A stretch of 64,000 nucleotides of DNA from assembly GCA_020637515.1 (NCBI GenBank), contig JACKKG010000001.1, positions 2,696,501-2,760,500 of the forward strand, read 5' to 3'. Shown here one piece after another: positions 27,646-39,030 of the stretch; position 1 is the first letter of the stretch; each line of letters opens with the position of its first letter. A program made the position numbers and the translations under genes. The notes beneath the pieces are model-generated. The model was not told the DNA's origin and searched no databases. It saw nothing but the letters and a program-made list of their open reading frames with translations. This stretch comes from Rhodobacter sp. GTDB taxonomy: Bacteria > Pseudomonadota > Alphaproteobacteria > Rhodobacterales > Rhodobacteraceae.

Positions 27646-27720
27646 TGGTGGGCGATAACGGATTTGAACCGCTGACATCTTCGATGTGAACGAAGCGCTC
27701 TACCGCTGAGCTAATCGCCC
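27646..27720 (-). tRNA. tRNA-Val (CAC)
   Basis: Complete cloverleaf on the minus strand: acceptor GGGCGAT / ATCGCCC, D arm GCTC-AGCGGTA-GAGC, anticodon stem CTTCG / CGAAG with loop TTCACAT (anticodon CAC), T arm CGGTTCAAATCCG, encoded CCA. It lies between the GST gene and lon. Confidence 0.96.
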
Positions 27721-27871
27721 GCCGTGGCGCGGTCTATAGCGAGTCACGCCGCGAGGCTCAAGGGGTCAGATGCAGCTTTCTACGTTTTCCTGCGCGCCCC
27801 CGGACCGCGGGTTGGAACCGACCGGCATTGCCCCGGCCCCCCGGCGAACGGGGGGGGGACGCGGCGGTCAT

Positions 27872-27912
27872 GAAAACGCCCCCGCACCGGGCACGACGGC
27901 CGGGCGGGGGCG
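27872..27912 (-). terminator. Rho-independent terminator of lon
   Basis: On the minus strand, stem CGCCCCCGC / GCGGGGGCG extended by CCGG/CCGG inside, followed by TTTTC, about 25 nt after the lon stop. The arms are 27877-27885 and 27904-27912. Confidence 0.85.
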
Positions 27913-27935
27913 CTGGCGCCGAGGGACGGCGCGGT

Positions 27936-30341
<2,406 letters not shown>

Positions 30342-30527
30342 ACCTAACCTCAACACTTGTTCGGCGCCCGGCGGGCATGCAGCCCCGGGTCGCCCCGTTC
30401 AGCGACATATCTGGGGCCGCCCGGACGGAAATTCAACATCTGGTCTATCAGGCTTGCCTGTGCACTGTGGCACAAGTTTGCACCGATTGAGACCGTTTTG
30501 CGGACTGGTAAAAAACGCGTCACCGGG

Positions 30528-31625
30528 TTAACGCAACCGGCGCCAGCGGTGCAGAAGGTCCTCGCCGACGGGTTCCGCGCCCTGAAACGCCCAGGCGCGC
30601 GGTCCGATCGCGGTCATGCCCAGCCCCGCAAGCCCGGGCGTGCCGTCGGCGCCGAAGAGCCGGCCTGCACTGAACACCACAAGGTCATCCACAAGGCCCG
30701 CCGCGATCAGGCTGGCCGCCAGACCGCCGCCCCCCTCGCAGAAGACACGCGTCAGACCGCGCGCGCCCAGTTCCGCCAGCGCCTGCCGCACATCCAGCCG
30801 CCCCATCGCATCGCCGTCGCAAGGGATCAGCGACGCCCCGCGGGCGATCCAGCCCTCGCGCTGGCTGGCAGAGGCGTTGGGGCCGTGCAGCATCCAGACG
30901 GGCGACTGGCGCGCGCTGCGGCCCAGCCGGCTGTCGGGCGACACGCCCAGCCGGCTGTCCGCCACGATCCGCACCGGCTGGCGGTCGATCCCCAGGTCGC
31001 GCACCGTCAGGTCGGGGTCGTCGGCCCGCGCCGTGCCCGAGCCGACCAGAACCGCGTCATGGCGCGCGCGCATCAGATGCACGCGGCGGCGGGCCTCGGG
31101 GCCGGTGATCCACCGGCTCTCGCCCGAGGCCGTCGCGATGCGCGCATCGAGCGTCAGCGCCAGTTTCAGCGTCACCAGCGGGCGCCCCTCGGTCACGCGC
31201 AGCAGGAAGCCCAGATTGGCCCGCGTGGCGGCCTCGGCCTCGACCCCTTCGGTCACGGCGATGCCGGCGGCGCGCAGCATCGCGTGGCCCCGTCCGGCGA
31301 CGCGCGGGTCGGGGTCGGTCAACGCGGTGACCACCCGCGCCACGCCGGCGGCAATCAGCGCCGCGGCGCAGGGCGGGGTCTGGCCGTGATGGGCGCAGGG
31401 TTCGAGCGTCACATAGGCCGTCGCGCCCTGCGCCGCCGCACCGGCCTGCGCCAGCGCGCGCACCTCGGCGTGGGGGCGTCCGCCCGGCTGGGTCCAGCCC
31501 CGTCCGACCACCGCGCCGTCGCGCACCAGCACGCAGCCAACCGCCGGATTGGGCCAGACATTGCCCAGCCCGCGCGCCGCAAGCCCCAGCGCCATCCGCA
31601 TGTAGCCGGCATCATCCCGCGACAC
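30528..31625 (-). CDS. ribD: Bifunctional riboflavin deaminase/reductase RibD
   Basis: 365 residues. N-terminal cytidine-deaminase-like domain with zinc motif HAEVRAL and PCAHHGQTPPC; C-terminal DHFR-like reductase domain (LVTLKLALTLDARIAT, SRWITGPEAR, VLVGSGTARADDP, CEGGGGLAASLI). It performs the two steps after GTP cyclohydrolase II in riboflavin synthesis. It lies 80 nt downstream of nrdR on the same strand, a frequent nrdR-ribD pairing. Confidence 0.95.
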   Translation of the reverse strand: MSRDDAGYMRMALGLAARGLGNVWPNPAVGCVLVRDGAVVGRGWTQPGGRPHAEVRALAQAGAAAQGATAYVTLEPCAHHGQTPPCAAALIAAGVARVVTALTDPDPRVAGRGHAMLRAAGIAVTEGVEAEAATRANLGFLLRVTEGRPLVTLKLALTLDARIATASGESRWITGPEARRRVHLMRARHDAVLVGSGTARADDPDLTVRDLGIDRQPVRIVADSRLGVSPDSRLGRSARQSPVWMLHGPNASASQREGWIARGASLIPCDGDAMGRLDVRQALAELGARGLTRVFCEGGGGLAASLIAAGLVDDLVVFSAGRLFGADGTPGLAGLGMTAIGPRAWAFQGAEPVGEDLLHRWRRLR

Positions 31626-31705
31626 GGCCGCGCCCTTTCGTCCCGTCCGCCGAACGCCAAAAGGTCAGCCCAAGGGGTGCAAGGGGCAAGCGCCCCCGTC
31701 CCCGA

Positions 31706-32173
31706 TCAGTCCTCATTCAACACCGGCGGGCGCAGTTCGCTGACAAATTTGTCGAAATCGTCCGCCGCCTGGAAATTCTTGTAGACGCTGGCAAAGCGCA
31801 CATAGGCCACGGTGTCGATCCGCGCGAGGGTTTCCATCACGATCTCGCCGATCACGCGGCTGGGGATGTCGGTTTCGCCCATCGACTCCAGCCGCCGCAC
31901 GATGCCCGAGATCATCTGCTCGATGCGCTCGGGTTCCACGGGGCGCTTCTGCATGGCGATGCGGATCGAGCGCTCCAACTTGTCGCGGTCGAACGGCTCG
32001 CGCTTGCCCGAGGATTTCACCACAACCAGATCGCGCAACTGCACGCGCTCGTAAGTCGTGAACCGGCCGCCGCAGGCCGGGCAAAAGCGCCGGCGCCGGA
32101 TCGACACATGGTCTTCGGCCGGCCTGGAATCCTTGACCTGGGTATCGACATTTCCGCAGAACGGGCAGCGCAT
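31706..32173 (-). CDS. nrdR: Transcriptional repressor NrdR
   Basis: 155 residues, normal length. N-terminal zinc ribbon MRCPFCGN and RRRRFCPACGGRF, followed by an ATP-cone domain (VVKSSGKREPFDRDKL, FASVYKNF). It represses ribonucleotide reductase genes according to ATP/dATP levels. The ATG has a GAGGGAGAGG site. A consensus DnaA box lies 28 nt upstream of the start. Confidence 0.96.
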   Translation of the reverse strand: MRCPFCGNVDTQVKDSRPAEDHVSIRRRRFCPACGGRFTTYERVQLRDLVVVKSSGKREPFDRDKLERSIRIAMQKRPVEPERIEQMISGIVRRLESMGETDIPSRVIGEIVMETLARIDTVAYVRFASVYKNFQAADDFDKFVSELRPPVLNED

Positions 32174-32200
32174 GACCTCTCCCTCGGGGTGGGCTATCTT

Positions 32201-32209
32201 TTATCCACA
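32201..32209 (+). promoter_or_regulatory. Consensus DnaA box TTATCCACA upstream of nrdR
   Basis: Exact 9-mer TTATCCACA in the 127-nt region between nrdR (start 32173) and the L,D-transpeptidase stop (32301). As a single copy without other boxes or an unwinding element it does not indicate an origin; it could link nrdR expression to replication. Confidence 0.4.
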
Positions 32210-32300
32210 GGGACTATAGGGACACCGCGAAACCTTGGGTAGAGGAAATTTCCCGACCCCAGATCGAGGGGCCGGGCTGTGGCCGCCCCGGCGCGGCCCG

Positions 32301-32726
32301 TCAATCGGTGACGATCACGCGCATGTTCTCCATCCCCTCCTGCTCGACCATGGAAAAGAGCAGCGCGGCGTTGTCGGGATGCAAGCGCACGCAACCGTGG
32401 CTGGCCGGGCGCCCCAGCGCCCAGGTGGCCTCGGTCGCGTGGATGGCGTAGCCTTCGTAATAGAAGATCGCGAAGGGCATCGGCGCATTGTTGTATTGCC
32501 GCGAACGGTGCCAGCGCGACAGCCAGGTCGGCTCCCACTCGCCGCGCGGCGTGATATAGCCATTGCCCGCGGTCGAGACCGGCCATTCATAGCGCAACTG
32601 ACCGTCCAGATAGACATGCATCGTCTGCGTTCCGACGCTGACGCGTGCAACAATGGCATGGGCATGGGCGGCGACGGGCGCCAACAGCAGAGCGGCCGCG
32701 ATCGCGGCCCGAAACAGGACATTCAT
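32301..32726 (-). CDS. L,D-transpeptidase (YkuD domain)
   Basis: 141 residues. Signal peptide at 1-23 (MNVLFRAAIAAALLLAPVAAHA). The YkuD catalytic motif SHGCVRLHPDNA contains the nucleophilic Cys and conserved His (also IHATEA). Short single-domain periplasmic enzyme likely to form 3-3 peptidoglycan cross-links or attach proteins to peptidoglycan. The ATG at MNVLFRAA is chosen so that the protein begins with a proper signal; an upstream frame adds 28 charged residues. Confidence 0.88.
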   Translation of the reverse strand: MNVLFRAAIAAALLLAPVAAHAHAIVARVSVGTQTMHVYLDGQLRYEWPVSTAGNGYITPRGEWEPTWLSRWHRSRQYNNAPMPFAIFYYEGYAIHATEATWALGRPASHGCVRLHPDNAALLFSMVEQEGMENMRVIVTD

Positions 32727-32840
32727 TCCAACCCCCCGGTGGAAATCAACAACAACAAGGCGTGGCAGCGCCCTTGGTTCCAGTTCCCGAATCCGGCGGG
32801 GCAGAGTCAAGATTTTCGGCGGAAAGATGCCGATTCCGTC

Positions 32841-33512
32841 TCACGATGTTGCGATTCTGCCGCCTTCGAGCCGCAGGATACGGTCCATGCGCCCCGCAAG
32901 CTCCAGATTGTGGGTGGCGATCAGCGCCGACAGGCCGGTGTTGCGCACCAGATCCATCAGCACGCCAAACACCTGGTCCGAGGTGCCCGGGTCCAGGTTC
33001 CCGGTCGGCTCGTCCGCCAGCAGCACATGCGGCGCGTTGGCCATGGCCCGGCAGAAGGCGACGCGCTGCTGTTCGCCGCCGGACAGTTGCGCCGGGCGGT
33101 GCGTGGCGCGGTCGGACAGGCCCACCCGCGCCAGAAGATCGGCCGCGCGCGCCTGGGCCGCGGCGCGGGGCGCGCCGTTGGCCAACTGCGGCAGCACGAT
33201 GTTCTCGGCCGCGGTAAATTCCGGCAACAGGTGGTGGAACTGATAGACGAACCCCACGGCGCCGCGCCGCGCCGCCGTGCGCGCGCCATCGCCGAGCCGC
33301 GTCATGTCGATGCCGTCGATCTCGACCCGGCCCCGGTCGGCCGAGTCGAGCAACCCGGCGACATGCAACAGCGTCGATTTGCCCGCCCCCGAAGGCGCGA
33401 CCAGCGCCACGACCTCGCCGCGTGCCAGCGACACGGACACCCCGCGCAGCACCTCGACCGGGCCGGGGTAGGTCTTGACGATCCCGTCCAGAACCAGCGC
33501 GGGACTATTCAT
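32841..33512 (-). CDS. lolD: Lipoprotein-releasing ABC transporter ATPase LolD
   Basis: 223 residues. Walker A APSGAGKSTLL, Q-loop YQFHHLLPEFTA, signature LSGGEQQRV, Walker B VLLADEPTGNLD and H-loop ATHN. The FHHLLPEF segment is characteristic of LolD. It energises extraction of lipoproteins from the inner membrane for transfer to LolA. Its start overlaps the end of the permease gene by 8 nt. Confidence 0.93.
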   Translation of the reverse strand: MNSPALVLDGIVKTYPGPVEVLRGVSVSLARGEVVALVAPSGAGKSTLLHVAGLLDSADRGRVEIDGIDMTRLGDGARTAARRGAVGFVYQFHHLLPEFTAAENIVLPQLANGAPRAAAQARAADLLARVGLSDRATHRPAQLSGGEQQRVAFCRAMANAPHVLLADEPTGNLDPGTSDQVFGVLMDLVRNTGLSALIATHNLELAGRMDRILRLEGGRIATS

Positions 33513-34791
33513 AGCGCAGGGCCTCCACCGGGTTCATGCGTGCCGCGCGCCGGGCGGGAAACAGCGTGACCACAAAGGACAGGCCCAGCGACAGCGACAC
33601 CGCCTTGACCACATCGACCAGCCGCAGTTCGGCCGGCAGCGCATAGATGCCCCGGATCGACGGATCCCAGACCCCGCCCCCCGCGACGTAGTTCACAAAG
33701 GCAAAGATCGGGTCGATGTAAAGCGCGAACAGGCAGCCCGCGATCACGCCGATCGCGGTGCCCGCGACCCCCACCAACGAACCGCACAGGAAGAACACGC
33801 GCAGGATCGACCCCTCGCTCAATCCCATGGTGCGCAGGATGCCGATGTCGCGGCCCTTGTTCTTGACCAGCATGATGAGGCCCGAAATGATGTTCATCGC
33901 CGCGATCAGCACCAGGATCGACAGGATGATGAACATCACGTTGTCCTCGATATCCAGCGCCCGCAGAAAGCTGCCCGCACTGTCGCGCCAGGTCCAGATC
34001 ATCGCCCGCTCGCCACCCGCGCGCAGCAAGGGGTAGACCATCGAATCCACGTCTTCCGGCCGGTCGAGCATCACCTCGATCTCGTCGGCGACACCGTCGC
34101 GATTGAAAAAGGTCTGCGCCTCGGCAAAGGGCAGATAGACGCGCGTGCGGTCGATGTCGTAGCGCCCGGCCGAAAAGATGTAGACCACCTCGTAGCTGTT
34201 GACGCGCGGCGACGTGCCGAAGGCCGTGCGCGCGCCCTCGGGCGAGATCACGCGAATCCGGTCGCCGACCTGCGCGTTCAACTCGCGCGCGACCCCCTCG
34301 CCGATGGCAATGCCCTGATCGAAGCGCGCGATGTCGCCGCGCGACCGGTCGGAATGGGCAATGCGCGGAATGGCCATCAGGTCTTCGGCGCGGATGCCGA
34401 ACACCTCGACCCCGGCACTGCGGCCCTGATTGGTCGCCATCACCTGCCCCTTGATGAGGGGGGCCGCGCGGCTCACGCCGGGCACCGCGGCCAGCCGGCG
34501 CGTCAGGTCGGCGTAATCCTCGATCGCCCGGCTCATCTGCCCGCTGGGGGTCGTGGTGCCGGTGTAATAGATCGTCGCGTGGGCGTTCGCGCCCAACACC
34601 GTGTCCACGAACTCGGCCCGAAAACCCGAGCGCACGGCCAGCGTGGCAATCAGCGCAAACACCGCCAGCGCCACCCCGACCAGCGAGATCCAGGTCATCG
34701 TGCTGACCCCGCCCTCGGCCCGGCGCGCGCGCAGATAGCGCCAGGCGATCATCCACTCGAACGCGGCGAAAGGCGGTGTCCGTGGAGTCAT
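33505..34791 (-). CDS. Lipoprotein-releasing ABC transporter permease LolC/E
   Basis: 428 residues. Topology of the MacB/LolCE family: one N-terminal span (WISLVGVALAVFALIATLAV), a large periplasmic domain (about 45-270) and three C-terminal spans, with the FtsX-type segment GILRTMGLSEGSILRVFFLCG. Only one permease gene accompanies lolD, so the exporter may be a homodimer of this subunit (LolF-like arrangement) rather than LolC plus LolE. The start MTPRTPPFAAFEW is the first ATG of the conserved N-terminus. Confidence 0.9.
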   Translation of the reverse strand: MTPRTPPFAAFEWMIAWRYLRARRAEGGVSTMTWISLVGVALAVFALIATLAVRSGFRAEFVDTVLGANAHATIYYTGTTTPSGQMSRAIEDYADLTRRLAAVPGVSRAAPLIKGQVMATNQGRSAGVEVFGIRAEDLMAIPRIAHSDRSRGDIARFDQGIAIGEGVARELNAQVGDRIRVISPEGARTAFGTSPRVNSYEVVYIFSAGRYDIDRTRVYLPFAEAQTFFNRDGVADEIEVMLDRPEDVDSMVYPLLRAGGERAMIWTWRDSAGSFLRALDIEDNVMFIILSILVLIAAMNIISGLIMLVKNKGRDIGILRTMGLSEGSILRVFFLCGSLVGVAGTAIGVIAGCLFALYIDPIFAFVNYVAGGGVWDPSIRGIYALPAELRLVDVVKAVSLSLGLSFVVTLFPARRAARMNPVEALRYE

Positions 34792-34937
34792 GGAGGGATC
34801 GCGATCCGGGCCTGTTGTCGGTGCCGCGCAAGGTCGGGCGAAAGCGGCACGCGGTCAAGGGGCAAGTTATCACATGGGTGTTGTGGCCCTTGGACCCCGC
34901 CCATGCGCGCCCAGGACCGAACACCCCCGCGCGCGCG

Positions 34938-35020
34938 CATCATCTTGTCCGAAATACGCACGGGGATTTTCAAGGGGGGCGTGCCCCCCTTGAAGCGGGG
35001 GTGCGGGGGCGGCAGCCCCC
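34938..35020 (+). repeat. Palindromic GC-rich intergenic repeat, copy 2
   Basis: Shares CATCATCTTGTCC, then ATACGCACGGGGATTTTC, the TTCAAGGGGGGC / GCCCCCCTTGAA stem and the GGGGGCGGCAGCCCCC hairpin with copy 3 at 53272-53356, and the core with copy 1. It ends 5 nt before the hutU stop (35026), so it lies at the 3' end of the hutIHGU operon and upstream of lolC/E. Confidence 0.82.
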
Positions 35021-35025
35021 GCCCC

Positions 35026-36705
35026 TCACAGGATGCCGGGCAGGTCCAGCTGGTGCGCGCGCGCGCAGTCCAGCGCGATGTCGTAGCCCGCATCCGCGTG
35101 CCGCATCACGCCGGTCGCCGGGTCGTTCCACAACACCCGCGCCAACCGCTTGTCCGCAGCCTCGGTCCCGTCGCAGACGATGACCATTCCGGCGTGCTGG
35201 CTGAACCCCATACCGACCCCGCCGCCGTGATGCAGGCTGACCCAGGTCGCACCCGAGGCCGTGTTCAGCAGCGCGTTCAGCAAGGGCCAGTCCGACACCG
35301 CGTCCGATCCATCGCGCATCGCCTCCGTCTCGCGATTGGGCGAGGCGACCGAGCCGCTGTCCAGATGGTCGCGCCCGATCACCACCGGTGCCTTCAACTC
35401 GCCGCTGCGCACCATCGCGTTGAACGCAAGCCCCGCCTTGTGCCGCTCGCCCAGGCCGATCCAGCAGATGCGCGCCGGCAGCCCCTGAAAGGCGATCCGC
35501 TCGGCGGCCATGTCCAGCCAGCGGTGCAGATGGGCGTTGTCGGGGAACAACTCCTTCATCTTGGCGTCGGTCTTCGCGATATCCTCGGGGTCGCCCGACA
35601 GCGCGCACCAGCGAAACGGCCCGATCCCCTTGCAGAACAGCGGCCGGATATAGGCCGGAACGAAGCCGGGAAAGGCAAAGGCGTCGGTCAGCCCCTCGTC
35701 CAGCGCAACCTGGCGGATGTTGTTGCCATAGTCCAGCGTCGGCACCCCCGCCTTCCAGAACCCGACCATCGCGGCGACATGGGTTTTCATGCTGGCCCGC
35801 GCCGCGCGCTCGACGGCCTTGGGGTCGCTCTCCTGCTTCGCGCGCCATTCCGCCACACTCCAGCCCAGCGGCAGATAGCCGTGCACCGGATCGTGCGCGC
35901 TGGTCTGGTCGGTGACGATGTCGGGGCGCGGGCCGCCCGCTTGCATCCGGCGCAGGAGTTCCGGGAACACCTCGGCCGCATTGCCGATCAGCGCGACAGA
36001 TTTCACCTCGCCCCGGGCGGTCCAGTCGGCGATCAGTGCCAAGGCCGCGTCCAGGCTGTGGGCCTTGGCGTCGCAATAGCGGGTGCGGATGCGGAAATCG
36101 GCGCGCGTCTCGTCGCATTCGACGGCCAGGCAGCAAGCCCCCGCCATGACCGCCGCCAGGGGTTGCGCGCCCCCCATGCCGCCCAGACCCGCCGTCAGGA
36201 TCCATTTGCCGCGCAGATCGCCGCCGTAATGCTGGCGCCCGGCCTCGGCAAAGGTCTCGAACGTGCCCTGCACAATGCCCTGCGTGCCGATGTAGATCCA
36301 GGACCCGGCGGTCATCTGGCCATACATCATCAGCCCGGCCTTATCGAGCGCGTTGAAATGATCCCAGTTCGCCCAATGCGGCACCAGGTTGGAATTGGCG
36401 ATCAACACGCGCGGCGCGTCGGCATGGGTGCGGAACACGCCCACCGGCTTGCCGGACTGCACCAGCAGGGTCTGGTCCTCGTCCAACCGCTTCAGGCTGT
36501 CCACGATCAGATCGAAGTCCTTCCAGGTTCGCGCCGCGCGGCCGATCCCGCCATAGACCACCAGCTCATGCGGGTTCTCGGCCACATCGGGGTGCAGATT
36601 GTTCATCAGCATCCGCATCGCAGCCTCGGTCTGCCAGCTTTTCGCGGTGATCGCGAGGCCGGTCGGGGGAAAGACATCGCGGGTGTTGTGTCGGGGGTCG
36701 GTCAT
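35026..36705 (-). CDS. hutU: Urocanate hydratase
   Basis: 559 residues, typical. Conserved stretches include GMMMYGQMTAGSWIYIGTQG-like DKAGLMMYGQMTAGSW, the NAD-binding glycine region TAGLGGMGGAQPLA and the active-site Cys-containing FCKGIGPFRW. It converts urocanate to imidazolone propionate with a tightly bound NAD+ electrophile. Last gene of the minus-strand hutI-H-G-U set, 16 nt after hutG. The start MTDPRHNTRD has AGGAGAC upstream. Confidence 0.96.
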   Translation of the reverse strand: MTDPRHNTRDVFPPTGLAITAKSWQTEAAMRMLMNNLHPDVAENPHELVVYGGIGRAARTWKDFDLIVDSLKRLDEDQTLLVQSGKPVGVFRTHADAPRVLIANSNLVPHWANWDHFNALDKAGLMMYGQMTAGSWIYIGTQGIVQGTFETFAEAGRQHYGGDLRGKWILTAGLGGMGGAQPLAAVMAGACCLAVECDETRADFRIRTRYCDAKAHSLDAALALIADWTARGEVKSVALIGNAAEVFPELLRRMQAGGPRPDIVTDQTSAHDPVHGYLPLGWSVAEWRAKQESDPKAVERAARASMKTHVAAMVGFWKAGVPTLDYGNNIRQVALDEGLTDAFAFPGFVPAYIRPLFCKGIGPFRWCALSGDPEDIAKTDAKMKELFPDNAHLHRWLDMAAERIAFQGLPARICWIGLGERHKAGLAFNAMVRSGELKAPVVIGRDHLDSGSVASPNRETEAMRDGSDAVSDWPLLNALLNTASGATWVSLHHGGGVGMGFSQHAGMVIVCDGTEAADKRLARVLWNDPATGVMRHADAGYDIALDCARAHQLDLPGIL

Positions 36706-36721
36706 GGCAAGGTCTCCTTCG

Positions 36722-37516
36722 TCAGGCGCGCAGCGTGGGTGCAAGGGCGCAAAGCCCGTTCAGAATGGTGCCGAGATGGCCGCGCAGCGGCGCGGCGCGG
36801 TCGGCATCATAGGCAAAGGGGGGCGCCTCGTGGCTGAGATGGGTGGCCTGCGCCAGTTCCATCTGCACCGCGTGAACGCCCTCGTCGGGCCGGCCATAAT
36901 GGCGGGTGGTCCACCCGCCCTTGAACCGGCCGTCAAGGACCCAGCGGAACCCTTCGGCACGGGCACAGCACCCGGCGACCAGATCCGCGACCTGCGGGGC
37001 GCAGGCCGTGCCGCCCGCCGTGCCGATGTTGAAATCGGGCAGCCGGCCCTCGAACAGAAAGGGGATGTGCGAGCGGATCGAATGGCAGTCATAAAGGATC
37101 GCCACCCCGTGACGGGCGCGCACCCGCGCGATCTGCGCCGCAAGCGCCGCGTGATAGGGCGCGTGAAAGGTCTGGCGGCGCTCCTCGATCTCGGCCGGGG
37201 TCGGTGGCGCGGTCCAGATCGGCTGGCCGTCGAAATCGGTCTCGGGCACCAGGCCCGTGGTGTTCTGCCCGGGATAAAGGCTGGCCCCGTCGGGCGGACG
37301 ATTCGCATCGATGACGTAGCGGTGAAAGGTGGCGCGCACGACGGTCGCGTCGGGCACCAACCCCGCATAGAGCCGGTCGATGTGCCAGTCGGTATCGGCC
37401 AGCACCTGGCCGCGCAGGTTGAGCCGCGCCAGGATCGCGGGCGGCAGCGCGGTGCCGGTGTGCGGCATGGCCAGGATCAGCGGGCTTGCGCCCTCCTGCA
37501 CGACGACCGGCGTCAT
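36722..37516 (-). CDS. hutG: N-formylglutamate deformylase
   Basis: 264 residues of the N-formylglutamate amidohydrolase family. Metal-binding and core motifs: MPHTGTALP, DTDWHIDRLYAGL, DCHSIRSHIPFLFEG and the terminal MELAQATHLSH. It releases glutamate and formate, the last step of the five-step histidine pathway that uses HutF. Its ATG overlaps the hutH stop by 4 nt (ATGA), so translation is coupled. Confidence 0.94.
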   Translation of the reverse strand: MTPVVVQEGASPLILAMPHTGTALPPAILARLNLRGQVLADTDWHIDRLYAGLVPDATVVRATFHRYVIDANRPPDGASLYPGQNTTGLVPETDFDGQPIWTAPPTPAEIEERRQTFHAPYHAALAAQIARVRARHGVAILYDCHSIRSHIPFLFEGRLPDFNIGTAGGTACAPQVADLVAGCCARAEGFRWVLDGRFKGGWTTRHYGRPDEGVHAVQMELAQATHLSHEAPPFAYDADRAAPLRGHLGTILNGLCALAPTLRA

Positions 37517-39030
37517 AGCGCGAACGCCAGTTCGGCGGCGTCGGCCAGCGCGTCCTGACGGACCATCTGCGCCGCGCGTTCGATCTCGGGCGCCAGATAG
37601 CGGTCCTCGGCCAGTGGCGGCACCTGCGACCGGATCGCGCCGACCACCGAGTCGAGGCGCGGCGCCGTGGTCAGCGGCGCGCGATACTCGATGCCCTGCG
37701 CGGCGCAAAGCGCCTCGACCCCCAGGATGCCGGCCAGGTTGGCCACCATCCGCTGCAACCGCCGCGCGCCGTGAGCCGCCATGCTGACGTGATCCTCCTG
37801 GTTGGCCGACGTGGGCGTGGAATCGGTGGAACAAGGCGTGGCCAGATGCTTGTTTTCGCTCATCAAGGCCGCGGTCGTCACCTCGGCGATCATGTAACCC
37901 GAATTGAGCCCGGGGGCCGGCGTCAGGAAAGGCGGCAGGTCATGGCTGAGGGTCGGATCGACCATCAGCGCGACGCGACGCTGCGCGATGGCGCCGATCT
38001 CGGCCAGGGCCAGAGCGATGATATCTGCTGCGAAAGCAACGGGTTCGGCGTGAAAGTTCCCACCGGAATAGATACCCTCGGCGGTTACCAGAGGATTGTC
38101 CGTGACCGCATTGGCCTCGGTTTCGAGGGTGGTTGCGGCGAAGCGCAGCAGATCGACGGCGGCGCCCAGAACCTGCGGCTGGCAGCGGATGCAATACGGA
38201 TCCTGAACCCGCGTGTCGCCCTCGCGGTGGCTGTCACGAATGACTGACCCGTCCATCAGCGCGCGCATCGTCGCGGCGACCTCGATCTGGCCACGATGCC
38301 CGCGCAGGCTGTGTATCGCCGGTTGCAGGGGCGCCGTGGACCCCATGATCGCATCCGTGGACAGGCACCCCGTGACCAGCGCCGCGCGGGCAAGCCGCCA
38401 GGCATCGAACAGCCCGACCAGCGCCAGAGCGGTCGAGAACTGCGTGCCGTTGATCAGTGCCAGGCCTTCCTTGGGTCCCAGAACGATCGGCGCAATCCCC
38501 GCGCGTTCAAGGGCTTGCGCGCCAGAGATCCGCTGCCCCTCAAGCCAGGCCTCGCCTTCGCCGATCAACACGGCCGTCATGTGTGCCAGCGGCGCCAGAT
38601 CGCCCGAGGCCCCGACCGATCCCTGCGACGGCACGACCGGCGTGACCCCCCGTGCCAACAGCGCCTCGATCGCCGCGATCACGGTCCAGCGCACGCCGGA
38701 AGCCCCGCGCCCAAGGCTGAGCAGTTTCAGCACCATCATCAACCGGGTGGTGGCCACGTCCAGCGCCTCGCCCACGCCGCAGCAATGGCTGAGGATCAGG
38801 TTGCGTTGCAGCCGCGCGGTATCGCCCGGAGCGATCTTGACCGAAGCCAGCTTGCCAAAGCCCGTGTTCACACCGTAAACCGCCACCCCGCCCGCGGCCG
38901 CGCGCGCGACGATCGCTTGCGCGGCCTCCACGGGGGCCCGGCAATCGTCTGAAAGACGAACGCCAACGCCCTGTCTGTAAACGGTTTCCAGTTGTTCCAG
39001 CGTCGTCGCGCCAGGGCTCAGTATCAGCAT
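37513..39030 (-). CDS. hutH: Histidine ammonia-lyase
   Basis: 505 residues. MIO triad Ala-Ser-Gly at 141-143 (GSVGASGDLAPL), catalytic Tyr52 (VYGVNTGFGK), and Ser81-His82 (LILSHCCGVG) at the selectivity positions, diagnostic for histidine. Converts histidine to urocanate. Overlaps hutI by 7 nt and hutG by 4 nt. Contrast with the lyase at 7186-8832, which has His-His at the same positions. Confidence 0.97.
   Translation of the reverse strand: MLILSPGATTLEQLETVYRQGVGVRLSDDCRAPVEAAQAIVARAAAGGVAVYGVNTGFGKLASVKIAPGDTARLQRNLILSHCCGVGEALDVATTRLMMVLKLLSLGRGASGVRWTVIAAIEALLARGVTPVVPSQGSVGASGDLAPLAHMTAVLIGEGEAWLEGQRISGAQALERAGIAPIVLGPKEGLALINGTQFSTALALVGLFDAWRLARAALVTGCLSTDAIMGSTAPLQPAIHSLRGHRGQIEVAATMRALMDGSVIRDSHREGDTRVQDPYCIRCQPQVLGAAVDLLRFAATTLETEANAVTDNPLVTAEGIYSGGNFHAEPVAFAADIIALALAEIGAIAQRRVALMVDPTLSHDLPPFLTPAPGLNSGYMIAEVTTAALMSENKHLATPCSTDSTPTSANQEDHVSMAAHGARRLQRMVANLAGILGVEALCAAQGIEYRAPLTTAPRLDSVVGAIRSQVPPLAEDRYLAPEIERAAQMVRQDALADAAELAFAL

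Noticed and set aside
32201..32209. Replication origin suggested by the DnaA box
   Set aside because: Single box, no cluster, no AT-rich unwinding element and no origin-linked genes (dnaA, hemE, parAB) nearby.
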